Of a DNA stretch of 52,105 nt, positions 8,173-17,509 are shown in pieces (position 1 is the stretch's first letter; every line of letters begins with the position of its first letter). Below the pieces are notes generated by a model that saw nothing but the letters and a program-made list of their open reading frames with translations, was not told the origin of the DNA and did no database searches. This DNA is from an uncultured Victivallis sp. (GTDB lineage Bacteria; Verrucomicrobiota; Lentisphaeria; Victivallales; Victivallaceae). The position numbers were made by a program, and so were the translations under genes. The stretch covers positions 1-52,105 of the forward strand of contig NZ_CALXSK010000025.1 of the NCBI RefSeq assembly GCF_944391105.1. The letters run 5' to 3'.

Positions 8173-11100
8173 TCAGACCAGCTCCACGTCCGCAATGCCG
8201 AGTTTCACCATGCAGTAGCCCGGATGATAGACCGGAGCCGGCCAGCCGATCGGATTGGCTTCCCGATTGAACGAGAGCGTGTTGACCGCATAGCTTTCTC
8301 CTTCGACAAGGTGATGAGGGCCGAGCAGATTGCGCAGCGAGGTGGTCAATTCCACTTCTAACGTGTTCTTCCCCGCGTGGATCAGTTGATCGATCCTGAA
8401 CGCAGCGAACCCATAGCTCCAGAATCCCGCATCTTCGCCGTTCACGCGAATCCGGTACGAGTTCGCCCCGACCGGCGTGAAGCGCAGCAGCGTGATCGTC
8501 TCCGCCTCGTTCGCGGTCAGCTCGAACTCCTGGCGCAGCACGGCCTTCCCCGCGAAGAACGGGAATCCTTCCTGTACGAGGTCGTCCGCCCGAAGGCTTT
8601 TTCCAGCGGCGGCCGGGCCGAGCGTGAAAAGACCGTTCAGACGCTCCGCCCCGCGCAGAAGCGGTTCGACCCGTCCCGTGTGACGGCAGGTGAAGTTTCC
8701 GCACAGGTAGATGCTCTCAACTTCCGTGTCGTAGGTCAGCATGTTGTATTCCGTTTCAAATTTAAGAGCACGACGGAGCCGGTCGTAGACCTCTTCGTCC
8801 TGATGATAGTGCATCTTCATATAGATGACGTTGCGCCCCGTTTTGAGGTTTGCCGGCAGGGCGATGCGCTCGAACGCACGGTCGAAGAGATATCCCGAGA
8901 CCTTTCCTTCAAACGGGACGCCGTTCAGCGCAAAGGTGAAGAGTTCCGGGGTTTCGACCGCGATTGCAAGCGGCGTCGCGAGGTCGAAATCATCGTCGAG
9001 TTCGAACTCATATTCGATTTCGAGCTCACAGTCACGTTGCAACGCGAGCAGCCGTCCCTGAATCACGCTCACATCGTCGCGAATCCAGCCGCCGTTGTCG
9101 ACCCGGTAGCGGCAGCGGTCGAGCGTGAGCAGATTCTCCGGCGCGCCGGAGAGCGTGAATTCATTCGCGAGCAGCTTCTTCGCGGGAACCCGGAACGGAT
9201 CCTCCACCGTGATGGAGTGCGCATGTTTTGCCGGATGTCCCGCGACGAAGAACATCGCCGCCGCTCCCGCCGCAAACGCATAGTCGAAACTCAGGTATTC
9301 GCCGTGCCGGTGGACGCCCGACAGAATCGAGAATTTCCCGGTCGCCGGATCGATGAGCTCCACCTGCCGCCCCCCGTTGCGCGGCAGTTCAAGATGTACG
9401 CGGCACGGTTGATTGTACGCCTTGTTCGCCACGAAGAAGAAACGTCCGGCGCGTCCGTCGAGGTCGTCGAGGTCGCGGAACGTGCTCAGGATCTGTGTGG
9501 CAGGAACCCCGTTTTCGGTCGCGATCGTGCGCCGCCCCGTGAGTTCCGCCGCTGCGGCGTCGGCCGCGGCCTGTTCGGAGTCGAACGAGGGGAGCGCACG
9601 GAAGAAGTTCCGAACCTCCGCCGGAGCCGGTTCGCCCTCGATGGTGAGCTTTTCCGGTTCGAGCCGGTTGCGGACCGCGAGGATCCGTCCGCCCGCAGTT
9701 GCGAATTCGCGCAACAGTGCGAGCATCGGCTTCGAGAGATTCGTGATCTGCGGGATGATGACGCAGTCATAACTCTGGAGCCCGATCCGGATCTTCCCCT
9801 TTTCGAAACTCCCTTTCGCCGCGACAATCTGCTCATCGGCGTAGTGGTGGGCGATCTGAAGGGCGTCGAGCGCGACGGTCAGGCGCGTCAGGCTGTCGGT
9901 GTAGTGAGCCAGCGCCGGGTCCGACTCGTCCCCCGCATAGTGGCACCAGGCCGATGAGAGCGGGTGCAGTACGAGAACTTCCGTTGTCGCCTTCCCCTCC
10001 GCGAGCAGCATTCCGACCCGTGCGAAGAAGTCGTTCACACTCCTGTAATCGCCCCACCACGGCTGATGCACGAAAAGCGAGGCCGGATAGTCCCGCTTGC
10101 GCAGGCCGCGCAGCGTGTAGCTCGAGAGATGCGGGCAGACGAGATTCACTCCGTGCGCAAACTGCTGCTGGAACATCCATCGCAGCCCGAAGAAGTTGAT
10201 GTTCCACCCCGAAAGCGCGAAGCTCTCCGAGAGGATCTGTTTCTGTCCGAACTGCATCGCCGACGAGACGAGCTGTACCATCGCCACCGGCGACGGTTCC
10301 GTCCGGCAGAGGTGATCCATCCCCGGAATATGGTAGTGCTCATACTGCGTCATGATCGAGCCGTTGCTCGAAATCTGTGCCTGACAGGTCTCTTCGAGCA
10401 CGTGGTGGCCGGTCAGCAGCCATCCTTTTTCGTCGCACCAGTCATGAATCTGCTTCATGAAATTCTCCGAGAAGAGCCGTGCGACGAGACTCCAGAACCG
10501 GATCCGCACCGCATCGCTCTCCGCCGTGCCGAGGAACAGCATCGGCAGTTCTTTCAGGAGCTCGCAGTGGTACGCTTTCCAATACTCCTCCTCAAGAACG
10601 AACGACCAGAGCAGTCCCTTGCGGGAGAGCTGCGGCTCGTCCGTGAAGATCCCTTTCAGGTGGGCGAGAAGTTCTTTCGGCAGATTTTCATAGTAGTGCT
10701 GGTGCGTGACCTTGAGAAACTCCCGCACGACTTTCGGATCGAGGTTGTCGACGTAGTAGGGGTTGACCTCATAGTAACAGCGCAGCAGCTTCCCGGTCGT
10801 TCCGGGCGGCAGGGTTTCTCCGAGCAGTTCGAGCGTCGCGGCATCGTACCAGGAGATCGTGTTCGTGCGCTCTTCCGCTTCGAGGTCTGCCGCGTCGAGA
10901 AACTCGTACCGCAGATACTTCTGCTGATACTTTACGCCGAGTCCGTTCACGAGGCCGCCGCCGAATCCGCTCGGCCAGCCGTTTTCGTCGTAGAGCCAGC
11001 CGGATATTCCGCACTTTCCCGCCTCGTCGAGGCAGGTTCTCACGCACTCCATCCATTCGTCGGAGAGGTATGCCGTACGCAGCCCTCCGCGCGCGTGCAT

Positions 11101-11244
11101 GAAGAATCCGCCGAGTCCGGCCGCTTTCATTTCGCGCACCTGACGGCGCAGTTCATCGGGTTCGAGCTTGTCGTTCCAGCTCCAGAAGGGGATCGGCCGG
11201 TATTCCGCCGGCGGATTGTTCAGATCCAGATTGGTGTTTGCCAT
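8173..11244 (-). CDS. Large cytoplasmic glycoside hydrolase, GH106 (alpha-L-rhamnosidase)-like
   Basis: The 1023-residue product has no signal peptide. The N terminus has a distinctive barrel start: IPFWSWNDKLEPDELRRQV, then MKAAGLGGFFMHARGG and GISGWLYDENGWPSGFGGG, a pattern known from the GH106/alpha-L-rhamnosidase-like superfamily (tryptophan-rich first strand, G-x-G-G-F-F, then Y-D-E-x-G-W-P-S-G). The last third looks like galactose-binding jelly-roll modules. The ATG at 11244 was chosen because AAGGAGCGACCAA lies directly upstream; the frame is open further back but lacks support. Located between the ABC importer genes and the AraC gene, it probably degrades imported oligosaccharides in the cytoplasm. 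Exact family membership and specificity are inferred. Confidence 0.78.
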   Translation of the reverse strand: MANTNLDLNNPPAEYRPIPFWSWNDKLEPDELRRQVREMKAAGLGGFFMHARGGLRTAYLSDEWMECVRTCLDEAGKCGISGWLYDENGWPSGFGGGLVNGLGVKYQQKYLRYEFLDAADLEAEERTNTISWYDAATLELLGETLPPGTTGKLLRCYYEVNPYYVDNLDPKVVREFLKVTHQHYYENLPKELLAHLKGIFTDEPQLSRKGLLWSFVLEEEYWKAYHCELLKELPMLFLGTAESDAVRIRFWSLVARLFSENFMKQIHDWCDEKGWLLTGHHVLEETCQAQISSNGSIMTQYEHYHIPGMDHLCRTEPSPVAMVQLVSSAMQFGQKQILSESFALSGWNINFFGLRWMFQQQFAHGVNLVCPHLSSYTLRGLRKRDYPASLFVHQPWWGDYRSVNDFFARVGMLLAEGKATTEVLVLHPLSSAWCHYAGDESDPALAHYTDSLTRLTVALDALQIAHHYADEQIVAAKGSFEKGKIRIGLQSYDCVIIPQITNLSKPMLALLREFATAGGRILAVRNRLEPEKLTIEGEPAPAEVRNFFRALPSFDSEQAAADAAAAELTGRRTIATENGVPATQILSTFRDLDDLDGRAGRFFFVANKAYNQPCRVHLELPRNGGRQVELIDPATGKFSILSGVHRHGEYLSFDYAFAAGAAAMFFVAGHPAKHAHSITVEDPFRVPAKKLLANEFTLSGAPENLLTLDRCRYRVDNGGWIRDDVSVIQGRLLALQRDCELEIEYEFELDDDFDLATPLAIAVETPELFTFALNGVPFEGKVSGYLFDRAFERIALPANLKTGRNVIYMKMHYHQDEEVYDRLRRALKFETEYNMLTYDTEVESIYLCGNFTCRHTGRVEPLLRGAERLNGLFTLGPAAAGKSLRADDLVQEGFPFFAGKAVLRQEFELTANEAETITLLRFTPVGANSYRIRVNGEDAGFWSYGFAAFRIDQLIHAGKNTLEVELTTSLRNLLGPHHLVEGESYAVNTLSFNREANPIGWPAPVYHPGYCMVKLGIADVELV

Positions 11245-11284
11245 TTGGTCGCTCCTTGTATGATGATTTTTTTCCGTTTGCGAT

Positions 11285-12955
11285 TTAAAGTTTGAAGATG
11301 GTTCCGATCTTGTTCCCGAGCAGCGCGCCCGCAGCCGCCAGCGCCGCCGCAAGGAAGAGCATCGCCCAGACGCCGAACGCACAGGCGATGAACGGCCCGG
11401 ACCCGAGAATCTGCGAGAGATCGTAGATCGCACGCGTGATCGGATAAAACTCCGCCTTCTGCGCGAGAATCAGCGAGTCCGACACTTCCAGCATCGAGAA
11501 GCTGAATGCGAAGAGCGCTCCGACGATCACGTTCGCGAAAACCAGCGGCAGCGTGATCTTTCTCAATGTCGTGAAGGCGGTCGCCCCGAAACTGCGTGCG
11601 GCGTTTTCGAGCTCCTCCGGCGTCTGTTCGAGTCCCGCCGAGACCGAACGCACGACATAGGGCAGCCGCCGCACCGCGTAGGCGATTCCAAGCAGCAGGA
11701 ACGGATTCTCGACCGGATTGAAATACGCCGCCGCAGAACCGAACTTCACGGACATCCCGAGGTAGCCGAATGCGATGATGATTCCCGGCACCGCCAGCGG
11801 CAGCATCGCGAGCAGATCCGCAAGCATGCTCCCGCGCAGCTTCCAGCGCACGGCCGCAAGCGAAACCAGCACCCCCGCCGCGACTGCGATGACCATCGCA
11901 AGCAGCGAGTAGTTCAAACTGTTGACGATGCTCGGCAGCACGATCTTGTTCGACAACGCATTCTCGAAGTGCAGCAGCGTGAAGTGGCGCGGCAGAACCG
12001 TGTTGTACCATCTGAGCGAGAACGCCGTCAGCACGAGCGCGATGTGCGGCAGCGCCGCCGCAAACGTCACGAGCGCGAAGAGTGCGGTCGGCCCGAACTT
12101 CCGCCAGCCGGCGGGACGGATCGTTCCGGCTCCCGCGGTTCCCTTCACGGTCGTGTTGAGCGCGGATTTTCCGAGCGCGAATTTCCCCGCAAGATACATC
12201 GCCGCCGCGAAGAAGAGCATGACGACCACGAGCGCGTAGGGAACCGGATTGCTTTCCAGCTCCATGATCCCGTTGAAGATCTGCACGGAGGTCACGCGGT
12301 TATAGCCGAACATCAGCGGCGTTCCGAGCTCCGTGAAGCTCCAGACCAGCACAATGCTGCCGCCTGCGAGGATGCCGGGCTTCATGAGCGGGAAGGTGAT
12401 CCGGCAAAAACGCGTCCACCGCGACGCCCCGAGATTCCGGGCCGCTTCGTCGAGCGCCGGATCGAGGTTGCCGAGCGCGGTTACCAGATTCAAATAGAGG
12501 ATCGGATAGAGATGCAGCGCCTCAATGAGGCAGACCGACCAGAATCTCCCCGGTCCGCCGAGAAAGTCGACCGCCGGAATCCCGCAGTACGAGAGCAGCC
12601 GGTTGACCACCCCGTAGTGACCGAGAATCTGCTGAAACCCGAGCGCCCCGACGAACGGCGGCAGAATCATCGGAATCATCACGAGCAGATGCGACAATCC
12701 CTTTCCGGGAAATTCATATCGATTGTAGACCAGCGCGAGCGGAAACGCGATCAGAAAGACCAGAAACGTCGTCACCACGGCGATCTTGAAGCTGTTGAGC
12801 AATCCCTCGCGGTAGATGTAGTTGCTGAACACCTCCGCGAGCAGCCTCCAGTCGAGCCCCACCCCGACCACCGTGAAGATCGGCGCGAGCAGAAATACCC
12901 CGAGAAATGCGATGACCAGCGCGAGCAGCAGATATTGAATCAGACGGTTTCCCAT
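11285..12955 (-). CDS. ABC importer permease, two fused domains (FbpB/AfuB type)
   Basis: The 556-residue inner-membrane protein contains two homologous permease halves, each with about six transmembrane segments and one EAA coupling loop: LDEAARNLGASRWTRFCRIT in the first half and LENAARSFGATAFTTLRKIT in the second. A single fused permease chain is typical of the ferric iron/2-aminoethylphosphonate/hexose-phosphate branch of ABC importers. The start lies right after the binding-protein stop (TAAATG) with GGAGG upstream. It should form the channel with the ATPase and binding protein encoded upstream. Confidence 0.9.
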   Translation of the reverse strand: MGNRLIQYLLLALVIAFLGVFLLAPIFTVVGVGLDWRLLAEVFSNYIYREGLLNSFKIAVVTTFLVFLIAFPLALVYNRYEFPGKGLSHLLVMIPMILPPFVGALGFQQILGHYGVVNRLLSYCGIPAVDFLGGPGRFWSVCLIEALHLYPILYLNLVTALGNLDPALDEAARNLGASRWTRFCRITFPLMKPGILAGGSIVLVWSFTELGTPLMFGYNRVTSVQIFNGIMELESNPVPYALVVVMLFFAAAMYLAGKFALGKSALNTTVKGTAGAGTIRPAGWRKFGPTALFALVTFAAALPHIALVLTAFSLRWYNTVLPRHFTLLHFENALSNKIVLPSIVNSLNYSLLAMVIAVAAGVLVSLAAVRWKLRGSMLADLLAMLPLAVPGIIIAFGYLGMSVKFGSAAAYFNPVENPFLLLGIAYAVRRLPYVVRSVSAGLEQTPEELENAARSFGATAFTTLRKITLPLVFANVIVGALFAFSFSMLEVSDSLILAQKAEFYPITRAIYDLSQILGSGPFIACAFGVWAMLFLAAALAAAGALLGNKIGTIFKL

Positions 12956-14539
12956 TTATCTGCCCTCCTTCGCAAGCCGCTCCGCTTCGAGATAATTTTC
13001 CCGGGCGGAGTCGCTCCATTTGCGGCAGAGCGCGGCAACTTCGACCGCTCCCTCGCGCAGCTTCGCGTTCTCTTCGGCGATTTTCGAGTAGGGGAAGGGG
13101 ATGCGGTTGAACGCCGCCATCGCCTGCGGAACCTTCTCCGGTCCGCCCGCGTCGATGATCGCCTTCCACGCACGCTGCAGCTCCGGCTGCGGGTCGAGCG
13201 CAATGCAGCGGATCAGGATGCGCAGCAGACTGTAATAGGGACCGGTCAACTCGGGGCGGTAGACGAAACTTGCTCCCGACTCATAGGGGTTGTAGTCCGG
13301 ATCGGAACGGAATTCGCGGAACTCCGGCTTGTAGAGGTCGCGCCGGATCGGCGGACGGCGCAGGGCATGTTTTTCCGGTCCTCCCGGCGCGCCGACCTTG
13401 AACGCGTGAAGCTTCTGTCCCTCCGGACTCAACAGGAAGTCGATGAAGAGTTCGGCCGCTTCGCGATGCGGTGCGCCGCGCAGCATCTGCACCGGGTCGG
13501 CGGAGACGGCGGTTCCCCCCTCCGGCGCGACATAGAAGAAGTGCGGCCTGCCGTCGAACTGAAGTTCGTTCCACTCCTTTTCGGTGAAGCCGTAGGTGTC
13601 GATCGCCATTCCGGCGGCGGCGTTTCCGGCGGCGACGTCCCGTGGAATCTTCCCCGCGGAGTCGGTGAGGTTGCGCGCATTTCCGAAGATGCGCTTGATG
13701 ATGTTCAGCCCCTCTTCCCAGCCCTTTTCCGGACTGCCGGAGTCGGCCATGCACTGCTGGATCAGAACTTCAAAGCACTTGTTGGCCGAGCCCGATTTCG
13801 ATGGATCCGCGAGAGAGATCGTGTTGAAGAAACGCGGTTCGCCGAGGTCGGCCCACCGTTTCGGCGGGGTCGGGTCCTTGAGTTCCGCGATCCGGTCCTT
13901 GTTGTAACAAATGCCGAAGGTCGAGAGCACGACGCCGTAGTAGCGTCCCTGTTTGTCGTAGAGTTCGTCTCCGCCGAAACTCTGCGGGATGATCTCCGGT
14001 TTGAAATATTCCGGGTGGCGCTTCCGGGCGCCGCCGTCGACCGCGAATCCCCGCTTCGCGTGGCGCTGCATGTCGAAGGTGCCGCCGCCGGCCATGAGGT
14101 CGATTCCGATTCCGACATTCGAATGGAGGAAGAGTTTGCGCGCCTTTTTGACCTCTTCCGGAGCGCCGGGATCGTTTTCAACGCCGGGCTCGGCGAATCG
14201 CCGGGCGATTTCGTCGTTCCATTCGCCGTTGGCTGGATCGGATTCGAATTCGCGCCGGAACTCCGCCTCGAAGCGGTCGGCGATGTATTTCACGATGTCG
14301 GACGAGCCGCCGGGGGAGCGGAAGTCAAGCTCGATCTCCCGTCCGGTTTTTTCACGATAGAATTTGCGGAATGCCTGTTCGTATTCGTGGCGGATCGATT
14401 CGTTGTGGGCGGAGATGATGACGAGTTTGTCCGCCGGGCCGGAACTCTTCGTCCCTTCCTGCTGTTTCGGACGCAGGAAAAACGGAATCGCCAGAAGGAT
14501 GAGAAGCGGCAGCGCGGCTGTCAGAATTTTCCGGATCAT
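12956..14539 (-). CDS. ABC importer extracellular solute-binding protein (ferric/AfuA-like)
   Basis: About 527 residues. An N-terminal hydrophobic segment (ILTAALPLLILLAIPFFL) acts as signal anchor or signal peptide, with no lipobox. Then LVIISAHNESIRHEYEQAFRKFY is the opening strand-helix of type II binding proteins of the Fe3+/thiamine/2-AEP class, followed by YYGVVLSTFGICYNKDRI and ADPSKSGSANKCFEVLIQQ, both characteristic of that class. It is unusually long for the family (often ~340), with inserted segments and a C-terminal helical tail. A TTG at 14548 is possible, but ATG 14539 has a better placed GAGG. The AfuA branch includes sugar-phosphate binders, which fits the neighbouring hydrolase better than iron. 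Confidence 0.85.
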   Translation of the reverse strand: MIRKILTAALPLLILLAIPFFLRPKQQEGTKSSGPADKLVIISAHNESIRHEYEQAFRKFYREKTGREIELDFRSPGGSSDIVKYIADRFEAEFRREFESDPANGEWNDEIARRFAEPGVENDPGAPEEVKKARKLFLHSNVGIGIDLMAGGGTFDMQRHAKRGFAVDGGARKRHPEYFKPEIIPQSFGGDELYDKQGRYYGVVLSTFGICYNKDRIAELKDPTPPKRWADLGEPRFFNTISLADPSKSGSANKCFEVLIQQCMADSGSPEKGWEEGLNIIKRIFGNARNLTDSAGKIPRDVAAGNAAAGMAIDTYGFTEKEWNELQFDGRPHFFYVAPEGGTAVSADPVQMLRGAPHREAAELFIDFLLSPEGQKLHAFKVGAPGGPEKHALRRPPIRRDLYKPEFREFRSDPDYNPYESGASFVYRPELTGPYYSLLRILIRCIALDPQPELQRAWKAIIDAGGPEKVPQAMAAFNRIPFPYSKIAEENAKLREGAVEVAALCRKWSDSARENYLEAERLAKEGR

Positions 14540-14552
14540 ATTCCGCAACGCC

Positions 14553-15605
14553 TCACTGCAATACGATCAGTTGATCCGGAGGCAGGAGGAGCGGAAAGGT
14601 CTCTCCGAGTTTCCGCTCGGGCGGAGCGCTTTCCGTGACGACGATCTTCCGTCCAGCCGCCTCGAACTCCCACTCACAGCTCTCTCCGGTGAAACTCCGG
14701 CCCGTGAGCACGGCCGGAATCGTGTTCATTCCCAACTCCGTGCCGATGCGGATGCGTTCCGGGCGGATCATCGCGCAGAGATTCCCCGCGGGTTTCCCGG
14801 CGGTGCCGTCGCAGGCGAGAACCCCGAAGGGCGTGTTCCACCTGCCGGCGCCGTCATACTCCCCCTCGATGAAGTTCGCATCCCCGAGAAAGGAGGCGAC
14901 GAATTTTTCTGCCGGGGCGTTGTAGGCTCTCTCCGGCGTGTCGATCTGACGGATGACCCCCTGATCCATGACTGCGAGCCTGTCGGCCATGCTGAGCGCC
15001 TCCTGACGGTCGTGCGTCACGTAGATCGCGGTGAGCTGCCGCTCCTTGCAGATGCGCCGGATTTCGCGGCGCATGGTGTCGCGCAGCCGGGCGTCGAGGT
15101 TCGAGAGCGGTTCGTCGAGCAACAGCAGTGCGGGTTTGACCGCGAGCGCCCGCGCGAGAGCGACGCGCTGCTGCTGGCCGCCCGAGAGTGACGGGATCCG
15201 GCGATCGGCATATTCCGCCATTCGGACGAGTTCGAGTGCTGCTTTGACTTCGCGGTCGATATCGGCCTTCTTCTCCCCCGCTGCGCGCAGACCGAAGGCG
15301 ACGTTTTCGTAAACGGAGAGGTGCGGCCAGAGCGCGTAGTTCTGGAACACCATCGCCGCGCGCCGTTTTTCGGGCGGAAGTTTCGTGATTTCGGTTCCGT
15401 TGAACCGGATCGAACCCGCATCGGGTTCGACGAGTCCTGCGAGGATCCGCAGCAGTGTCGACTTGCCGCAGCCGGAGGGGCCGAGCAGAAAGAAAAGCTC
15501 GCCCGGATTCACGACGAGGTCGAGCGGTTTCAGCACCGGCACGCCGGGCTGATAGGATTTCGTGATTCCCCTGATTTCCACACTGGTCATGATGTTGTTT
15601 TCCAT
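14553..15605 (-). CDS. ABC importer ATP-binding subunit (FbpC/PotA type)
   Basis: 351 residues. Walker A GPSGCGKST, Q-loop in MVFQNYALWPHL, signature LSGGQQQRVALARAL, Walker B LLLLDEPLSNLDA and the switch His in YVTHDRQEAL are all intact, followed by a C-terminal TOBE-type regulatory domain of ~100 residues (MIRPERIRIG). This is the MalK/PotA/FbpC group. An upstream-extended frame exists but is not supported; the two candidate starts are ATG 15605 and ATG 15590, neither with a strong ribosome-binding site. First gene of the importer operon that continues through binding protein, permease, GH106-like hydrolase and AraC regulator. Confidence 0.9.
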   Translation of the reverse strand: MENNIMTSVEIRGITKSYQPGVPVLKPLDLVVNPGELFFLLGPSGCGKSTLLRILAGLVEPDAGSIRFNGTEITKLPPEKRRAAMVFQNYALWPHLSVYENVAFGLRAAGEKKADIDREVKAALELVRMAEYADRRIPSLSGGQQQRVALARALAVKPALLLLDEPLSNLDARLRDTMRREIRRICKERQLTAIYVTHDRQEALSMADRLAVMDQGVIRQIDTPERAYNAPAEKFVASFLGDANFIEGEYDGAGRWNTPFGVLACDGTAGKPAGNLCAMIRPERIRIGTELGMNTIPAVLTGRSFTGESCEWEFEAAGRKIVVTESAPPERKLGETFPLLLPPDQLIVLQ

Positions 15606-15724
15606 GTATGCCGCAGTCCGGATTTTCCGGACGCGGCTTTCGCTTTTTTCCCCATACAATATACCTGACAAAGACGGAAAAATCCAGTTGTTTCCGCGGT
15701 TTTTCGCCGTCGATTCCGGATCGG

Positions 15725-17299
15725 TCATTCGGAATTTGCGCGCGGGCTCTCCCAATTGATCGGCCCTTCCGGGGGAATCGACAGATAGTAGAACGGGGTA
15801 TCGGCGGGGAACCCGCCGAGCGGCCGGTATCCCGGAAACGGCTCCGGCGCGACCGATATCACGAGCGGTTGAAATTCCACAACCGCTTTCATCGCTTTTT
15901 CCGCGTAGTCCGGATAGACCGAATTCCCCCAGTTTACGAACATCGGCCGGAAATCCGGATGGTTTTGCAGAAAACAGCAGAAGAGCGCATGCGGCGTCAG
16001 GTTGAGAAAGAGACGATCCTCGAATTCCGGTGGAATCCGGTTTATCGTTCGCTGGAGATTCCGGAAATACTCCGCCTCCACGGGATCGAGCTGAAGCCAC
16101 CGGACTCCCGGAAGCGAGACGCTCTCCCGTTCCCGGAGTGAGGCGATCCGTTCCGCTCCGTGAATCAGCCGGAACCCGATTTCCGCAAGCGGCCACGCCA
16201 GCAACAAACAGATCAGCGCAATCCGCATGCCTTTTCGAAGTGCACTGTGCCCGATCTGCTCGACCAGAAGCCAGAAGGCACCGAACATCGGGATTCCCGC
16301 CCAGTAGAGGTGCCGGTAACAGGGAACCGGGTAATATTGATGCCAGGACCCCAGACCGACGAGGAGAACGGCCAGCAGCATCAGATGCCGCCGGGATTCC
16401 CCCCGCCGCCGACACAGCGCGCTCATTTCCCGGACAAACAGTCCGAGTGTGATGAGTGGAAACAACACGAATGCCGAGCGGAGGGGGAAGAGACATCCCG
16501 GCAGCGTGAGCAATCTCGGTTTATCTTCGGCAGTCAGAGCGAATTTGCTGACAAACAGCCAGGTTTGCCGGAAGTAATCCGGCCAGGCGCCGTGAACAGT
16601 CAGATACACGGCGTATCCCGCGAGGAGAGTGCCGAATCCTCCGAGAAAGAGCCCGATCCGCTTCTCCCATTCCCGCGGAGGAAGTTGTCTGCTCCAGGCT
16701 TCGATCCCGAGAGGAAGAAGTCCCGCCGGAATTATCACGAGTCCACACGGTTGCCGGAAGCCGAATGCGGCCGCCGCCGCAACTCCGCAGAGGAACAGTG
16801 CCCCCGTTTTTCCGGATTCGAGATAGCGGAGCATGCAGACTCCTCCGGCCAGCATGCAGCAGAGTGCATAAACCGAAGACCATATGTGCATCTCCCACAG
16901 ATAAAAGGGAGCAAGCCCCAGAAAAAAACCGAACATTCCCCAACGGCACGGCGTGGAGAGAAAACGGCGGAACAGTCTGTCAAGCAATATGGCGCACACG
17001 CCGTAACAACCCACCGTCAGCAGCCGGAGATACAGCAGTTCCGCGCCGAATAGTTGAACGACCGCTCCCTGAAGCAGCGGAGAAAGGATCCCGTATTGGG
17101 AAAAGGTGTCGCGGAACACCACACCTCCCGCCGCCACATCCATCGCCGGTTTCAGCATGACGCCGTCATGGTGCAGGTCGACACTGAAAAAGGCGAAGAC
17201 GGAGAACCACACCGAGGTGATGGCAAATAGAATCCACTCGTTGCGGTTCAGCCACGGCTGTTTCGGCGCCTCGTTGCGAATCTCGGAATCTGATTTCAC
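15725..17299 (-). CDS. Polytopic membrane protein, GT-C-like glycosyltransferase candidate
   Basis: About 524 residues with ~10 hydrophobic segments in the first 400, then a ~110-residue soluble C-terminal part. The first segment is followed by an extracytoplasmic loop with DLHHDGVMLKPAMDVAAGG and FRDTFSQYGILSPLL, an acidic-residue loop arrangement as in lipid-linked-sugar-dependent GT-C enzymes (GT39/ArnT-like). A GTG at 17299 was chosen because CAGGAGAAAAA precedes it perfectly; ATG 17344 is possible but has no ribosome-binding site. It lies downstream of the polysaccharide operon on the same strand, 210 bp after its last gene, and probably adds sugars in the periplasm. Function is inferred from topology. 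Confidence 0.65.
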   Translation of the reverse strand: MKSDSEIRNEAPKQPWLNRNEWILFAITSVWFSVFAFFSVDLHHDGVMLKPAMDVAAGGVVFRDTFSQYGILSPLLQGAVVQLFGAELLYLRLLTVGCYGVCAILLDRLFRRFLSTPCRWGMFGFFLGLAPFYLWEMHIWSSVYALCCMLAGGVCMLRYLESGKTGALFLCGVAAAAAFGFRQPCGLVIIPAGLLPLGIEAWSRQLPPREWEKRIGLFLGGFGTLLAGYAVYLTVHGAWPDYFRQTWLFVSKFALTAEDKPRLLTLPGCLFPLRSAFVLFPLITLGLFVREMSALCRRRGESRRHLMLLAVLLVGLGSWHQYYPVPCYRHLYWAGIPMFGAFWLLVEQIGHSALRKGMRIALICLLLAWPLAEIGFRLIHGAERIASLRERESVSLPGVRWLQLDPVEAEYFRNLQRTINRIPPEFEDRLFLNLTPHALFCCFLQNHPDFRPMFVNWGNSVYPDYAEKAMKAVVEFQPLVISVAPEPFPGYRPLGGFPADTPFYYLSIPPEGPINWESPRANSE

Positions 17300-17509
17300 T
17301 TTTTCTCCTGCCGGCAGGGAACCGCTCTGTTGTTTGTGGAACATACCACGGCGGGGGAGGATTTTCAATCCCGGATGAAAGATTTTTACGAATAAAGATA
17401 TACTGCGCCGGAGTCGGGAAGAAAGCCGCGTCCGATGCTTTGCTTCAACCGTTTCCGGTCGGGTCCTGCCGGCAAACATGACTTGCCGTATTTTTTCCGA
17501 AAGCTGTTG

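Noticed and set aside
11969..14638. An 889-codon open frame on the plus strand opposite the ABC permease and binding-protein genes
   Set aside because: Its translation is rich in Arg, Glu and His without domains, while the opposite strand encodes clear ABC transporter motifs. It is a shadow of GC-rich codon use.
15606..16496. A ~300-residue N-terminal extension of the ABC ATPase frame
   Set aside because: It overlaps the membrane protein gene, and the extension has shadow-type composition; the ATPase domain starts at the ATG at 15605 or 15590.
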